Below, one piece after another: positions 1-6,577 of a stretch of 6,577 nt of DNA. The notes under the pieces are model-generated. The model searched no databases, was not told the DNA's origin, and was given only the letters and a program-made list of their open reading frames with translations. Numbering within the stretch: position 1 is the first letter of the stretch; every line of letters starts with the position of its first letter. Source of the DNA: an uncultured bacterium (lineage in GTDB: Bacteria; Planctomycetota; UBA1135; UBA2386). The position numbers were made by a program, and so were the translations under genes. Location: contig CALKYL010000306.1 of assembly GCA_938003515.1 (NCBI GenBank), positions 1 to 6,577 of the forward strand, given 5' to 3'.

Positions 1-1321
1 CGATCTGCGCGATCACCTGGTTCGCGAAGCTGTTCGACATCACGAAGCTCGGGTGACCGGTCGCGCAGCCGAGGTTCAGGAGCCGGCCCTCGGCCAGCAC
101 GATCACGCCGTGACCGTCGGGGAACACCCAGCGGTCGGTCTGCGGCTTGATGTTCTCGCGCTTGATGCCCTTGACCTTGGCGAGGCCGGCCATGTCGATC
201 TCGTTGTCGAAGTGACCGATGTTGCCCACGATGGCGTTGTTCTTCATCCGCGCCATGTGCTCGGCGGTGATGACGAACTCGTTGCCCGTCGTCGTGATGA
301 ACAGGTCGGCCTTCTCGACGACGTCCTCGATCGTGAGGACCTCGTAGCCCTCCATCAGCGCCTGCAGGGCGCAGATCGGGTCGATCTCGGTGACGACGAC
401 GCGGCAGCCCTGCCCGCGCAGCGACTGCGCCGAGCCCTTGCCGACGTCGCCGTAGCCGCAGACCACCGCCAGCTTGCCGGACAGCATGACGTCGGTCGCG
501 CGCATGATGCCGTCGACGAGCGAGTGGCGGCAGCCGTAGAGGTTGTCGAACTTCGACTTGGTCACGCTGTCGTTGACGTTCATCGCCGGGAACGGCAGCT
601 TGCCGTCGCGCTGCAGCTGGTAGAGGCGGTGCACGCCGGTCGTCGTCTCCTCGCTGACGCCGAGGATGCCCGGCAGCATCTTGGAGAACTTGTCCTTGGA
701 CTCCGACAGCGACTTCTTCAGGCACTTGATCAGCTCGACCAGGTCCTCGCTGTCGCTCGCCTTGCTCGCGGGCACCTTGCCGGCCTTCTCCCACTCGGCG
801 CCCTTCATGACCATCATGGTCGCGTCGCCGCCGTCGTCGAGGATCATGTTCGGGCCGTCGTGGCCGGGCCAGGCCAGCGCCCGCTCGGTGCACCACCAGT
901 ATTCGGCGAGGGTCTCGCCCTTCCACGCGAACACCGGAACGCCCATCGGCTTCTCCGGCGTGCCCTTCGGGCCGACGGCGACCGCCGCCGCGGCGTGGTC
1001 CTGGGTGCTGAAGATGTTGCACGAGGCCCAGCGGACCTCGGCGCCGAGTTCGACGAGCGTCTCGATCAGCACGGCCGTCTGGATCGTCATGTGCAGCGAG
1101 CCGGTGATGCGCGCGCCCTTCAGCGGCTGCTTCTTGCGGTACTCGCGCCGGATCGCCATCAGGCCCGGCATCTCGACCTCCGCGAGCTCGATCTCACGAC
1201 GGCCGTAGTCGGCCTGGTGGATGTCCTTGACCTTGTAGTCCTGCTCGGTCAAGACGCGGGGCTTGGCGCGCACGGCGGCCTTGTCGGGGTTCTTGTTCTT
1301 GACGGAATTCGTGGTGGTCAT
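1..1321 (-). CDS. ahcY: Adenosylhomocysteinase (S-adenosyl-L-homocysteine hydrolase), C-terminus cut by window edge
   Basis: Cytosolic NAD-dependent enzyme that reversibly splits S-adenosylhomocysteine into adenosine and homocysteine, removing the product inhibitor of SAM methyltransferases. The frame is open from ATG at 1321 to the window edge, giving 440 residues without a stop. By alignment from memory with the human enzyme, the catalytic residues are all present: H77, D155, E225, K255, D259, N260, C264 and H370. The motif [18 protein letters not shown] is at 248-265 and the NAD-binding loop GYGDVGKG at 289-296. An extra segment of about 40 residues near 165-205 marks the long bacterial/plant-type form. 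Roughly the last 40-50 residues lie outside the window, including the family's tail that reaches the neighbouring subunit's NAD site. The Shine-Dalgarno is weak (GAGAG about 8 nt upstream). The gene lies 53 bp after the sahR-like stop, so co-transcription is likely. Confidence 0.98.
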   Translation of the reverse strand, partial: MTTTNSVKNKNPDKAAVRAKPRVLTEQDYKVKDIHQADYGRREIELAEVEMPGLMAIRREYRKKQPLKGARITGSLHMTIQTAVLIETLVELGAEVRWASCNIFSTQDHAAAAVAVGPKGTPEKPMGVPVFAWKGETLAEYWWCTERALAWPGHDGPNMILDDGGDATMMVMKGAEWEKAGKVPASKASDSEDLVELIKCLKKSLSESKDKFSKMLPGILGVSEETTTGVHRLYQLQRDGKLPFPAMNVNDSVTKSKFDNLYGCRHSLVDGIMRATDVMLSGKLAVVCGYGDVGKGSAQSLRGQGCRVVVTEIDPICALQALMEGYEVLTIEDVVEKADLFITTTGNEFVITAEHMARMKNNAIVGNIGHFDNEIDMAGLAKVKGIKRENIKPQTDRWVFPDGHGVIVLAEGRLLNLGCATGHPSFVMSNSFANQVIAQI

Positions 1322-1374
1322 CGCGGTCTCTCGGTCGGTTCTCGGGAACGATCGGTTGGTTGGGGAAGGAACAG

Positions 1375-2373
1375 TCACGGGGCGGTCGCCGCGGGTCGGC
1401 GCCCGCGCACGACGAACATCGGGAACTCGGCGCGGCCGCCGTCCGGCGTCGCCACGCAGTAGCGGTCGGCGAGCGGCTCGCTCAGGAGCCCGGCGAAGCC
1501 CGCGCGGGCCAGCGAGCCGACGACCTGGTCCGGCTTGACGCCGAGCCGCAGGTCGCCCATGTGCTCGCGCATCCAGTCGGAGTCGTGCGGCAGCAGGTCG
1601 GACACGACCACGACGCCGCCCGGTCGCACGGCGCGGCACACCTCGCGGGCCGCGGCTTCGTGATCGGGCACGTGGTGCCAGACCAGATGCACGAACGCGG
1701 CGTCGACCTCATCGTCGGCCAGCGGCAGCGCGTCGAGCTCGCCTTCGCGCAGCTCGATGCGCCGCCCCTCGGTCGCGGCTGCGAGCCCGCGCCGCGCCTC
1801 GTCGAGCATGCGCGCGCTGTGGTCGACGCCGATCACCTGCGCGCCGCGATCGGCGAGCCAGCCGGTCAGGAACCCGGCGCCGCAGCCGAGGTCGGCGACG
1901 CGCGGCCCGCACGGCCACGCCTGGGCCAGCAGCTCGGCGCGCAGCGTGCCGAGGGCGAACTCCTGCCCGAGGTTGCGCCAGCGGCCCGCGAGGTGGTCGT
2001 GGGTCTCGCGGCTCTTCTGCCGCCGCCGGTCGAGCACCGCGTCGAGCGCGGCGAGGTCGCGGCGGCCCGCGTCGGAGAGCAGGTAGGGCTCGAGCGTCGC
2101 CGCGAAGAGGGGCGGCGACAGGGCCCCCTCGTCGCTCGGTTCGACGAGGGAATGGAAGCTCCAGGTGCCCTCCCGGCGGTCGCGCACGAGCCCGGCGCGC
2201 TTGAGCAGCGACAGGTGGTTGCTGACCCGGCTCTGCTGCAGCCCGGTGATCGCGACGAGCTCCTGCACCGCCAGCTCGGACCGGCACAGCAATGCGCACA
2301 AGCGCAAGCGGAGCGGGTCCGACAGCAGCTTCAGGGTCGCGTGCAGGCTGTCGAGCGTCGCCATCGGGTGCAT
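1375..2373 (-). CDS. sahR: SahR-like regulator: ArsR-family HTH fused to a class I SAM/SAH-binding methyltransferase domain
   Basis: Predicted transcription factor of 332 residues controlling the methyl cycle. Residues about 10-75 form an ArsR-type winged helix, with recognition-helix segment [18 protein letters not shown] at 45-62. The metal-binding ELCVCDL signature of classic ArsR sensors is absent, so metal sensing is unlikely. A linker rich in Arg and Asp (about 100-140) leads to a Rossmann-type methyltransferase domain. Its motif I is [11 protein letters not shown] (159-169), followed by acidic-loop residue D184 in VIGVDHS and a later [13 protein letters not shown] strand. SahR, an ArsR-family regulator with a SAH-binding domain, is known to repress methionine-cycle genes in Proteobacteria; the position before ahcY matches. 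ATG 2373 was chosen; TTG 2376 and ATG 2364 are in-frame alternatives, and none has a well-spaced Shine-Dalgarno. Whether the domain only senses SAH or also methylates a substrate cannot be read from sequence. Confidence 0.85.
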   Translation of the reverse strand: MHPMATLDSLHATLKLLSDPLRLRLCALLCRSELAVQELVAITGLQQSRVSNHLSLLKRAGLVRDRREGTWSFHSLVEPSDEGALSPPLFAATLEPYLLSDAGRRDLAALDAVLDRRRQKSRETHDHLAGRWRNLGQEFALGTLRAELLAQAWPCGPRVADLGCGAGFLTGWLADRGAQVIGVDHSARMLDEARRGLAAATEGRRIELREGELDALPLADDEVDAAFVHLVWHHVPDHEAAAREVCRAVRPGGVVVVSDLLPHDSDWMREHMGDLRLGVKPDQVVGSLARAGFAGLLSEPLADRYCVATPDGGRAEFPMFVVRGRRPAATAP

Positions 2374-2378
2374 CAATG

Positions 2379-2396
2379 TATCACGACATCCTGATA
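2379..2396. promoter_or_regulatory. Predicted SahR-type operator, 18-bp dyad
   Basis: The plus strand reads TATCACGACATCCTGATA. Its arms TATCA and TGATA are perfect inverted repeats, and 14 of 18 positions are symmetric, including an inner GA/TC pair. It is an AT-rich patch in a GC-rich region and lies 5 bp upstream of the sahR-like ATG at 2373. A further half-site-like CATCA follows at 2371-2375. ArsR-family dimers bind such dyads, so the likely reading is autoregulation of the sahR-ahcY unit. The site covers the only AGGA-like Shine-Dalgarno candidate (2389-2392), so binding would lie at or just downstream of the transcription start. Assignment to SahR is inferred from context. Confidence 0.65.
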
Positions 2397-2411
2397 TTTC
2401 GAAGGCCCGGG

Positions 2412-2420
2412 CGGCTCCTC
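2412..2420. repeat. Left copy of 9-bp direct repeat (putative target-site duplication)
   Basis: CGGCTCCTC directly abuts the left end of the inverted-repeat element. It matches CGGTTCCTC on the other side at 8 of 9 positions. A 9-bp duplication is typical of several DDE transposase families. The single mismatch suggests an old insertion, or chance similarity. Confidence 0.6.
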
Positions 2421-2442
2421 AGTACTGACTACCCGAGTGTTG
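2421..2442 (+). repeat. Left terminal inverted repeat
   Basis: Twenty-two bases pair with the arm at 2559-2580 at 20 positions. The outermost 13 are perfect and the mismatches fall at 2434 and 2436. This arm lies about 25-45 bp upstream of the SahR-type operator, so it may overlap the sahR promoter. Confidence 0.8.
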
Positions 2443-2558
2443 GAAAGCCGCCGCAAGCGCTGTCGCGGTGACGGTCTGCCTAACGCACAGACACGGCGCA
2501 GCGTCCCGACCATCGTGATCGCCTTGCGACGGATCGGGCGCGCGTGCGATCCCGTCTT

Positions 2559-2580
2559 CAACACCCCGGTAGTCAGTACT
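2559..2580 (-). repeat. Right terminal inverted repeat
   Basis: Reverse-complement partner of 2421-2442, matching at 20 of 22 positions. Its outer end is directly followed by the right direct-repeat copy. Confidence 0.8.
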
Positions 2581-2589
2581 CGGTTCCTC
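2581..2589. repeat. Right copy of 9-bp direct repeat (putative target-site duplication)
   Basis: CGGTTCCTC starts at the first base after the right inverted repeat and matches the left copy at 8 of 9 positions (C/T difference at the fourth base). Exact abutment on both sides is what makes a target-site duplication plausible. Confidence 0.6.
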
Positions 2590-2591
2590 GG

Positions 2592-2651
2592 ACCCGGCGC
2601 GCCGGGTGCCGGCTGCCCTCCCCTCCGACCCGGATCCCCCCCGGCGCGCCG
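2592..2651 (-). terminator. Paired GC-rich palindromes downstream of the kor operon, possible terminator
   Basis: ACCCGGCGCGCCGGGT (2592-2607) is a perfect 16-bp palindrome. Its core CGGCGCGCCG recurs at 2642-2651, 20 nt beyond the lipoprotein stop. Either copy could form a strong RNA hairpin, and the two copies could pair with each other. No T-run follows on the transcribed strand, so classical intrinsic termination is not shown. The position at the operon end is the main support. Confidence 0.35.
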
Positions 2652-2670
2652 TCCTGGCGCCCCGGCCGGC

Positions 2671-3810
2671 TCAGCCGCCGGTGCCGACCGTCAGCACCGG
2701 CCCGACGCCGGCCGCCGACGTCGCCTGCAGGTTGAACAGCCAGGTCAGCAGGAAGAACGTCGACTTCGACTCGAGGTCGGCGTCGTCGATGTACCAGTAG
2801 CGGTCCCGGTAGCGCACCACGACGAACGCGTCCTCGGGCCAGGACGCGGCGTTCTGCACCTGCAAGAGGCCACCGACCAGCCGCGACCAGTCGTAGGGCC
2901 GCCCGTCGCCGTCGACCGAGCGCGTGACCAGCCCGCGTTCGACGTGCTCCGCGGGCACCTGCACGCCCAGCGAGAGGAAGAACATCACGCCGAGCAGCGA
3001 ACGCGTCTGCATCACCACCGCGCAGCCGTCCCCGCGCCCGTGCCCGGGCCGCACCGGGAACTCGACACACGCTTCGTCGAGCGACAAGAGCGCGCGCAGC
3101 TGCTCGATGCGGCGGTCCTCGTCGGGGTCGCCCGTCGGCGCGAGCACGAGGCGCGGCTCGCCGCCTTGGATCGAGCCGGCGCCGCCGTCGACGGCGGTGA
3201 CGAGGCTGGCCAGCGTGCCGTCGATCTGCATCTCGCGCAAGAGCGCCGCCAGCGCGACGAAGTCCGCCGCGTCGTCGCCGCGCAGCGGCGTCGGGCCCGC
3301 GGCGCCCGGCGCGTTGCGGATGCCGTTGACCTGCTGCATGCAGCAGCGCAGCAGGCGCTCGATGCTCCAGCCGGACTGCGCCATCAGGAACAGCGGCTGG
3401 GCGCCGATCGGGATCAACAGGTGGCGGGTGAAGCCCTCGCCCTGCAGCGGCACGTAGGTGATGGTCGGCGACTCCTCGTAGGCGACGTTGCCGCCGATCG
3501 AGGTCTCCGTGCGGCTGGTCCCGTCGACGCCGAGCAGGGCCCCCGCCGCCGCGCCGGCGCCGCGCGTGTAGCGCGCCAGGACCGAGCCGACCTGCACGAA
3601 CTGCGGCGTGTCGCGGTAGCGCAGCCGCACCAGGTTCAGCAGCAGCTGCTCGTCCCACGACTTCGCGATCTCGGCGTTGTAGTCGAAGCGGGCGCCGCGG
3701 ATCGTGCCGGGCCCGAACGACGTGCACGCCGCCGCGAGCAGCGCCGCCAGCGGCGCCGACAGCAGCGGGACGAGGCGCGCGCCGCGCGCCGCGGACTGCG
3801 GCGGTTCCAC
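2671..3810 (-). CDS. Uncharacterised predicted lipoprotein encoded behind korB
   Basis: A 379-residue protein of unknown function. The N-terminus has R9 and R12, a hydrophobic stretch (about 13-28) and AAAC at 26-29 followed by TS, consistent with a type II signal peptide lipidated on C29. The lipobox is imperfect because position -3 is Ala rather than Leu. After the cleavage site comes a conserved-looking block, WDEQLLLNLVRLRYRDTP (52-69), which resembles uncharacterised proteobacterial envelope proteins I have seen but cannot name. The C-terminus ends in a hydrophobic LLTWLFNLQ segment and a Gly-rich tail. No catalytic motif is recognised. GTG 3810 is the only plausible start between the korB stop and the signal peptide; its Shine-Dalgarno is weak (GGCGG). 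The 11-nt gap to korB suggests co-transcription, though a functional link to a cytosolic enzyme is not obvious. Confidence 0.8.
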   Translation of the reverse strand: MEPPQSAARGARLVPLLSAPLAALLAAACTSFGPGTIRGARFDYNAEIAKSWDEQLLLNLVRLRYRDTPQFVQVGSVLARYTRGAGAAAGALLGVDGTSRTETSIGGNVAYEESPTITYVPLQGEGFTRHLLIPIGAQPLFLMAQSGWSIERLLRCCMQQVNGIRNAPGAAGPTPLRGDDAADFVALAALLREMQIDGTLASLVTAVDGGAGSIQGGEPRLVLAPTGDPDEDRRIEQLRALLSLDEACVEFPVRPGHGRGDGCAVVMQTRSLLGVMFFLSLGVQVPAEHVERGLVTRSVDGDGRPYDWSRLVGGLLQVQNAASWPEDAFVVVRYRDRYWYIDDADLESKSTFFLLTWLFNLQATSAAGVGPVLTVGTGG

Positions 3811-3821
3811 GACGGTGCCGC

Positions 3822-4832
3822 CTAGTGCACGTCCCAGGTCTCGCCCGAGTACAGCAGCTCGTGCAGCGACTGCTGCCGGCCCTTCTTCGCGGTCGCGATC
3901 TGCGCGTTGACCTCGAGATCGAAGGTCGTCTTCTGTTGGCGGCGGAACACGCCGATCGGCACCGGGAACGCCTGCTCGTCCATCGTCGCGAGCGCCATCG
4001 CCGGCGCCGGGGTCGCGGCGGCCTCGTCCCAGACGTACGCCTTGCCGAGGTCCTGGCCCGAGACCACGTGCGGCCGGAAGCTCGCGTCGAACGCGATCCC
4101 CTTGTCCTTCTGCGCCCCGAACAACAGCGGCTGGCCGTGCTCGAGCTGCAGCAGGCGGTCGTCGCGGACCTCCTTGTCGGTGAAGGTCTTGTAGGCGCCG
4201 TCGTTGAAGATGTTGCAGTTCTGGTAGATCTCGACCATCGCCGTGCCGTCGTGGGCGTCGGCGCGCTCGACCATGCTCTCGAGGTGCGGGCCGAGGATGT
4301 CGATGCCGCGCGCGACGAACGTCGAGCCGGCGCCGAGCGCCAGCGCGATCGGCGCGAACGGCCAGTCGACCGAGCCGAGCGGCGAGCTCTTGGTGACCTT
4401 GCCGTGCTCGCTGGTCGGCGAGAACTGGCCCTTGGTCAGGCCGTAGATGCGGTTGTTGAACATCAGGATCTTCAGCCCGACGTTGCGCCGCATCGCGTGG
4501 ATGAAGTGGTTGCCGCCGATCGACATCGCGTCGCCGTCGCCGGTGATGACCCAGACGTCGAGCTCGGGGTTGCTGACCTTGACGCCGGTGGCGACCGCCG
4601 GCGCGCGGCCGTGGATCGTGTGGAAGCCGTAGGTCTCCATGTAGTACGGAAACCGCGAGCTGCAGCCGATGCCGCTGACGATCACCGTCTCGTGCAGCTG
4701 CTTGCCGAGCTTGGCGAACGCGCTCTGCACCGAGTTGAGGATCGCGTAGTCCCCGCAGCCGGGGCACCAGCGCACGTCCTGGTCGCTCTTGTAGTCCTTC
4801 TTGGTCAGCTTCGGCTTCTCGGTGCTGGTCAT
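3822..4832 (-). CDS. korB: 2-oxoglutarate:ferredoxin oxidoreductase, beta subunit
   Basis: The 336-residue TPP-binding subunit of the cytosolic enzyme that converts 2-oxoglutarate, CoA and oxidised ferredoxin to succinyl-CoA, CO2 and reduced ferredoxin. The TPP/Mg site is GDGDAMSIGGNH (98-109) with N126-N127 further on. Four Cys are placed as the [4Fe-4S] ligands of the family: C23 and C26 in WCPGCGD, C57 in GIGCSSR, and C206 in YQNCN. The block LTKGQFSPTS (132-141) is typical of KorB-type beta subunits. Length is normal for the family. The ATG overlaps the korA stop as ATGA and has a strong Shine-Dalgarno 7 nt upstream, so translation is coupled to korA. Preference for 2-oxoglutarate over other 2-oxoacids is inferred from resemblance to KorB. 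Confidence 0.95.
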   Translation of the reverse strand: MTSTEKPKLTKKDYKSDQDVRWCPGCGDYAILNSVQSAFAKLGKQLHETVIVSGIGCSSRFPYYMETYGFHTIHGRAPAVATGVKVSNPELDVWVITGDGDAMSIGGNHFIHAMRRNVGLKILMFNNRIYGLTKGQFSPTSEHGKVTKSSPLGSVDWPFAPIALALGAGSTFVARGIDILGPHLESMVERADAHDGTAMVEIYQNCNIFNDGAYKTFTDKEVRDDRLLQLEHGQPLLFGAQKDKGIAFDASFRPHVVSGQDLGKAYVWDEAAATPAPAMALATMDEQAFPVPIGVFRRQQKTTFDLEVNAQIATAKKGRQQSLHELLYSGETWDVH

Positions 4833-6577
4833 CGCCCGCCCTCCTTCGCCGCGGTCCCGGCGAGCACGTTCTTCAGATGGTCCTCGATGTCCTGGCTCTT
4901 GAACGGCTGGCCGTTCACCTGGCTGTAGCTCTCCACGTCGATCAGGAAGCGCGCGCGCAGCATCATCGCCAGCTGGCCCTTGTTGAGCTCGGGCAGCACG
5001 ACCCGCCGGAACCCGCGCATCAGCGCCTCGAGATCGTTCGGCAGCGGGTTGAGGTGGCGCAGGAACGCGCAGCTGATGCGGTGGCCCTGCTTCTGCAGCC
5101 GCATCGTCGCCGCGGTGATCGCGCCGCGCGGGCTGCCCCATCCGAGCACGAGCACGTCGCCCTGGCGCTCACCGATGGTCTCGAGCGGGGGCAGGTCGGC
5201 GGCGACGTTCGCGACCTTCCGGGCGCGCGTGTCGACCATGTGCTGGTGGTTGTCCGGGTCGTAGCTGATGTTGCCGGTGACGTCCTGCTTCTCGAGGCCG
5301 CCGATGCGGTGCACGAGGCCGGGCGTGCCGGGCTTCGCCCACGGCCGCGCCAGCGTCTTCGGGTCGCGCGCGTACGGCTGGAACTTGACGTCCGGCTGTC
5401 CGGGCGGGGCGAACGTCACCTCGACCGGCGGCAGCGCCTCGACGTCGGGCAGCCGCCAGGGCTCGCTGCCGTTGGCGATGTAGCCGTCCGAGAGCACCAC
5501 CACCGGCACCATGTACTTCGTCGCGATGCGCACCGCCTCGTAGCCGACCTCGAACGCGTCGGCCGGCGTCGAGCACGCCAGCACGACGACCGGCGACTCG
5601 CCGTTGCGGCCGTACATGACCTGCAGCAGGTCGGCCTGCTGCGTCTTGGTCGGCATGCCGGTGCTCGGGCCGGCGCGCTGGATGTCGAGCACGATCAGCG
5701 GCAGCTCCGCCATCACCGCCAGCCCCATCGCCTCCGACTTCAGCGCGACGCCCGGCCCCGACGTCGACGTGACGCCGAGCAGGCCGGTGTAGCTGGCACC
5801 GATCGCCGCGCAGACGGCCGCGATCTCGTCCTCGGCCTGGAACGTGATCACCCCATGGTGCTTGTAGGTGCTGAGCTGGTGCAGCACGTCCGACGCCGGC
5901 GTGATCGGGTAGCTGCCGAGGAACAGCGGCACGCCGCAGCGCTGGCTCGCGGCGACCAGACCGAGGCAGAGGGCCTGGTTGCCCATGATGTTGCGGTAGG
6001 TGCCCGGCGGCAGCTTCGCGGCCGGCACCCGGTACGCGGTCTGGAAGATCTCGGTCGTCTCGGCGTAGGCGTGGCCGGCCCGCATCGCGGTCAGGTTGGC
6101 CTCGACGATGTCCGGCTTCTTGGCGAACTTCTTCGCGATCGCCTTCTCGGTCGGCTCGACGTCGCGGTGGAACAGCCAGTACAGGATGCCCAGCGCGTAC
6201 ATGTTCTTGCACCGGTCCCTGGCCCGGTTGTCGAGCGGCGAGTTCGCGAGCGCCTCGCGGGTGCGCTCGGTCAGGTCGACCTCGATGACGCGGTAGCCCT
6301 CGAGCGAGCCGTCCTCGCGCGGATCCCGCTCCCACTTCGCCTTCTTGAGGTCGAGCGGCTTGAACGACGCGGTGTTCAGGATCAGGATGCCGTCCCGCTT
6401 CAGGGCCCCGAGGTGCACCTTGAGCGCCGCCGGGTTCATCGCGACCAGGACGTCCGGCGCGTCGCCCGGCGTGTGGATGTCGAAGCTCGAGAAGCGATGC
6501 TGTAACGCGCTGACGCCCGGCAGCCTGCCGGCCGCGGCCCGCATCTCCGCCGGGAAGTCGCGGAACGTCGCGATGTC
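4829..6577 (-). CDS. korA: 2-oxoglutarate:ferredoxin oxidoreductase, alpha subunit (gamma-alpha fusion), N-terminus cut by window edge
   Basis: Partner of KorB. The 582 codons in the window stay open to the upstream edge. The in-frame ATG at 6544 is not the start: the 11 codons before it read DIATFRDFPAE, the usual KorA continuation into RAAAGRLPGVS, so roughly 40-50 N-terminal residues are missing. Numbering from the first codon seen, about 1-190 are the gamma (2-oxoacid:acceptor oxidoreductase) domain with GDAPDVLVAMNPAALK. About 200-440 are the TPP-pyrimidine domain with GSYPITPASD (YPITP at 223-227, nt 5897-5911), the family's substrate/CoA-side motif, and a downstream TSTSGPG loop. The C-terminal third carries the LGWGSPRGAI and LRHLNPLP segments of domain II. 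The fusion matches two-subunit KorAB enzymes such as those of actinobacteria and other aerobes, which lack a separate gamma subunit. Confidence 0.96.
   Translation of the reverse strand, partial: DIATFRDFPAEMRAAAGRLPGVSALQHRFSSFDIHTPGDAPDVLVAMNPAALKVHLGALKRDGILILNTASFKPLDLKKAKWERDPREDGSLEGYRVIEVDLTERTREALANSPLDNRARDRCKNMYALGILYWLFHRDVEPTEKAIAKKFAKKPDIVEANLTAMRAGHAYAETTEIFQTAYRVPAAKLPPGTYRNIMGNQALCLGLVAASQRCGVPLFLGSYPITPASDVLHQLSTYKHHGVITFQAEDEIAAVCAAIGASYTGLLGVTSTSGPGVALKSEAMGLAVMAELPLIVLDIQRAGPSTGMPTKTQQADLLQVMYGRNGESPVVVLACSTPADAFEVGYEAVRIATKYMVPVVVLSDGYIANGSEPWRLPDVEALPPVEVTFAPPGQPDVKFQPYARDPKTLARPWAKPGTPGLVHRIGGLEKQDVTGNISYDPDNHQHMVDTRARKVANVAADLPPLETIGERQGDVLVLGWGSPRGAITAATMRLQKQGHRISCAFLRHLNPLPNDLEALMRGFRRVVLPELNKGQLAMMLRARFLIDVESYSQVNGQPFKSQDIEDHLKNVLAGTAAKEGGR
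4840..4846 (-). promoter_or_regulatory. Shine-Dalgarno of korB
   Basis: AAGGAGG on the minus strand, 7 nt before the korB ATG at 4832, lies inside the last codons of korA. It fixes the korB start and, with the ATGA overlap, indicates translational coupling that would keep the two subunits balanced. Confidence 0.85.

Larger units (their letters stand above)
2421..2580. mobile_element. MITE-like 160-bp fold-back element with terminal inverted repeats
   Basis: The left end begins AGTACTGACTACC and the right end finishes with its exact complement GGTAGTCAGTACT. Pairing extends to 20 of 22 positions. The interior is also self-complementary: 2448-2457 pairs with 2523-2532 (9/10), CGCTG 2458-2462 with CAGCG 2499-2503, CGC 2464-2466 with GCG 2496-2498, GTG 2468-2470 with CAC 2492-2494, and TCTG 2475-2478 with CAGA 2488-2491, closing a 9-nt loop. 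A side hairpin GGATCG/CGATCC lies at 2531-2552. No credible protein is encoded, so any movement would need a transposase supplied in trans. Near-identical 9-bp sequences abut both ends. The family is not recognised. The alternative is a structured noncoding RNA or a pair of inverted regulator sites. Confidence 0.65.

Noticed and set aside
1322..1374. SAH riboswitch before ahcY
   Set aside because: SAH riboswitches occur upstream of ahcY in some bacteria. This 53-bp spacer shows no convincing paired core, and control by the adjacent SahR-like protein explains the context.
53..1462. 469-aa plus-strand open frame antisense to ahcY
   Set aside because: Its composition is that of a GC-rich shadow (runs of Ala, Arg, Val, Asp and Leu, no domain). 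The minus strand encodes a textbook AhcY over nearly the same interval.
2373..2564. 63-aa minus-strand frame whose TGA overlaps the sahR ATG (TGATG), possible leader peptide
   Set aside because: The overlap looks like translational coupling, but most of the frame lies within the structured element and the protein is Arg-rich with no recognisable feature. Coincidence is more likely.
2437..3825. 462-aa plus-strand open frame spanning the intergenic region and the lipoprotein gene
   Set aside because: It begins inside the fold-back element, is low-complexity Ala/Arg-rich, and runs antisense to a gene with a signal peptide and operon spacing.
4877..6505. 542-aa plus-strand open frame antisense to korA
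   Set aside because: Shadow of a strongly recognised KorA coding sequence; no domain or start signal seen.
6541..6544. ATG at 6544 as the korA start
   Set aside because: The frame stays open upstream to the window edge and the preceding codons (DIATFRDFPAE) match the family, so this Met is internal.

Overview
All four genes in this roughly 70% GC window read from the minus strand. The long plus-strand reading frames are GC-driven shadows. A lipoprotein signal peptide points to a Gram-negative-type cell. The ArsR-methyltransferase regulator beside ahcY, the two-subunit 2-oxoacid:ferredoxin oxidoreductase and the GC content fit a high-GC proteobacterium or a myxobacterium-like lineage. That placement is inference; no marker gene settles it.

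The layout below follows transcription, from high to low coordinates. (1) Positions 6577-4829 hold korA, the gamma-alpha fusion subunit of 2-oxoglutarate:ferredoxin oxidoreductase, with its 5' end outside the window. (2) korB (4832-3822) overlaps the korA stop as ATGA and has a strong Shine-Dalgarno inside the korA tail. (3) An uncharacterised lipoprotein gene (3810-2671) starts 11 nt after korB. Together they form an apparent korA-korB-lipoprotein operon. (4) A noncoding interval of about 275 bp (2397-2670) holds GC palindromes just after the operon. It also holds a 160-bp fold-back element (2421-2580) with 13-bp perfect terminal inverted repeats and an abutting 9-bp direct repeat (8/9), which looks like a MITE. 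(5) A dyad operator (2379-2396) sits almost on the start of a sahR-like gene (2373-1375). (6) ahcY (1321 to beyond position 1) follows after 53 bp.

The kor genes encode a CoA-dependent oxidative decarboxylase that passes electrons to ferredoxin in the TCA cycle. The sahR-like/ahcY pair forms a methyl-cycle module: AhcY hydrolyses S-adenosylhomocysteine (SAH), and the regulator joins an ArsR-type DNA-binding domain to a SAM/SAH-binding domain. The main surprise is the MITE-like insertion between the two units, whose edge (with its duplication) lies about 15-24 bp upstream of the predicted SAH-responsive operator.
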